A stretch of DNA of 64,000 bases, from assembly GCA_029834535.1 (NCBI GenBank), contig JAQMWT010000523.1, forward strand, positions 281,001 to 345,000. The letters run 5' to 3'. The notes beneath the pieces are model-generated. The model was not told the origin of the DNA. It saw nothing but the letters and a program-made list of their open reading frames with translations, and ran no database searches. This document shows, one piece after another, positions 63,516-64,000 of the stretch. How positions within the stretch are numbered: the stretch's first letter is position 1; the number at the start of each line of letters is the position of its first letter. The stretch is from Chrysophaeum taylorii (lineage: Eukaryota > Sar > Pelagophyceae > Pelagomonadales > Pelagomonadaceae). The position numbers and the translations under genes were made by a program.

Positions 63516-64000
63516 CTTAAAATGTCGACTGCTAAGAGGGGGGGTGTCTGTCTGTCTTTAAATGTCGACTGCTAAGAGGGGGGTGTGTGTGGGGAGCATG
63601 AAGGATGTGGGTGGGTTTGTGGGGTATGAGGGATGTGCCTGACGGGCGGAGATAAGTACGCGGGACCTAGTCGGGGTCATCGCCGAGGCGTGGGGCAGGC
63701 GAAGAGAGGACGGGCCCCGCCCGTAGGTCGTACGCATGCTGCCGCCGGACGTATGTGCGACGAAGGGTGACGTCCTGCTGGGATCGGGCGGCCTGGGTGG
63801 GGTTCCCCGCGGCGGCGACATGGGTGAGGGCGGTGAGGGCACAGCGAGCCCGGCCTAATGCGTTGGCGATCCCCCACTCACGGTAGATGCGGCGAGTTTG
63901 GGCCGCCTTTGCCTCTGTGAAGTTGGCGCAGCCGCTTGTCACCCAAGTTCGCGCAGCGATGCGCTCTGCGCATGTTTGGGCGAGAGCGTGGCACGCCGCG
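63516..64000 (-). mobile_element. Dispersed repeat, young copy D with open ORF (runs off window)
   Basis: On the minus strand a frame is open from the right window edge to the stop at 63667: ACHALAQTCAERIAARTWVT, SGCANFTEAKAAQTRRIYRE, WGIANALGRARCALTALTHV, AAAGNPTQAARSQQDVTLRR, TYVRRQHAYDLRAGPVLSSP, APRLGDDPD. About 75 bp after the stop come two tandem tails (CCCCTCTTAGCAGTCGACAT on the minus strand) separated by GACA repeats. It is about 98% identical by eye to copy B over ~190 bp. The protein has no domain I recognise; basic, with an RRxY..RRQ motif. A tail of tandem copies next to a GACA microsatellite recalls the 3' end of a non-LTR retrotransposon. Confidence 0.7.

Noticed and set aside
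1-64000. tRNA, rRNA or snRNA genes
   Set aside because: No cloverleaf-like A/B box pairs or conserved snRNA cores were noticed by eye. A covariance-model scan would be decisive, and I could not run one.

Overview
The window reads as nuclear DNA of a GC-rich, compact, flagellated eukaryote, most likely a heterokont (stramenopile) alga of the pelagophyte/diatom kind. The evidence is: 17 very short introns (41-82 nt) that join reading frames exactly; secreted proteins with long Pro-Thr/Ser linkers between cysteine modules; an axonemal dynein assembly factor (DNAAF2/Kintoun type); BET and WD40-bromodomain chromatin proteins; two sulfotransferase-fold genes; and very large surface proteins. No prokaryotic operon signals or organellar gene content were seen. 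The lineage is an inference from architecture, not from a database match.

Layout. 1-5.2 kb: a truncated nuclear protein gene (minus), then three plus-strand genes likely serving organelles: an 81-aa presequence protein, a conserved unknown and a RAP-domain RNA-binding protein. 5.2-13.4 kb: a transposon graveyard holding a decayed LINE, two copies of a young dispersed repeat with a conserved ORF, a tandem-repeat block beside a helix-turn-helix/transposase-like relic, and a broken DDE transposase. Two paralogous secreted cysteine-rich genes (10.1-11.7 and 13.8-15.6 kb) flank the DDE relic. 15.6-29.5 kb: a glycosyltransferase-like frame running into a sulfotransferase frame with a frame change between them, DNAAF2, two small unknown genes, a C2H2 zinc-finger gene, a second sulfotransferase-like gene and a PX-type protein. 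29.9-39.2 kb: a WD40-bromodomain protein, a PP2C phosphatase with a C-terminal SAM-like domain, a hexose-6-phosphate mutarotase-like protein and a small acidic unknown. 39.4-62.2 kb: two giant convergent genes, a ~4473-aa secreted repeat protein (five exons) and a 2861-aa seven-helix membrane protein with SEA-like, REJ-like and degenerate GPS-like regions. 62.6-64 kb: a minimal single-bromodomain BET protein and a third copy of the young repeat, running off the window.

Themes. Extracellular matrix and surface functions dominate (sulfotransferases, glycosyltransferase-like protein, cysteine-module proteins, giant adhesion and receptor-like proteins). Chromatin readers form a second group. The genes are not an operon, but they include close divergent promoters (87 bp at 19.7 kb, 157 bp at 0.8 kb) and tail-to-tail pairs. 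Several gene models here needed introns that single-frame ORF inspection misses: the BET first exon, the PP2C first exon, the last exon of the 22.4 kb gene, all exons of the cysteine-module pair, and the five-exon giant gene.
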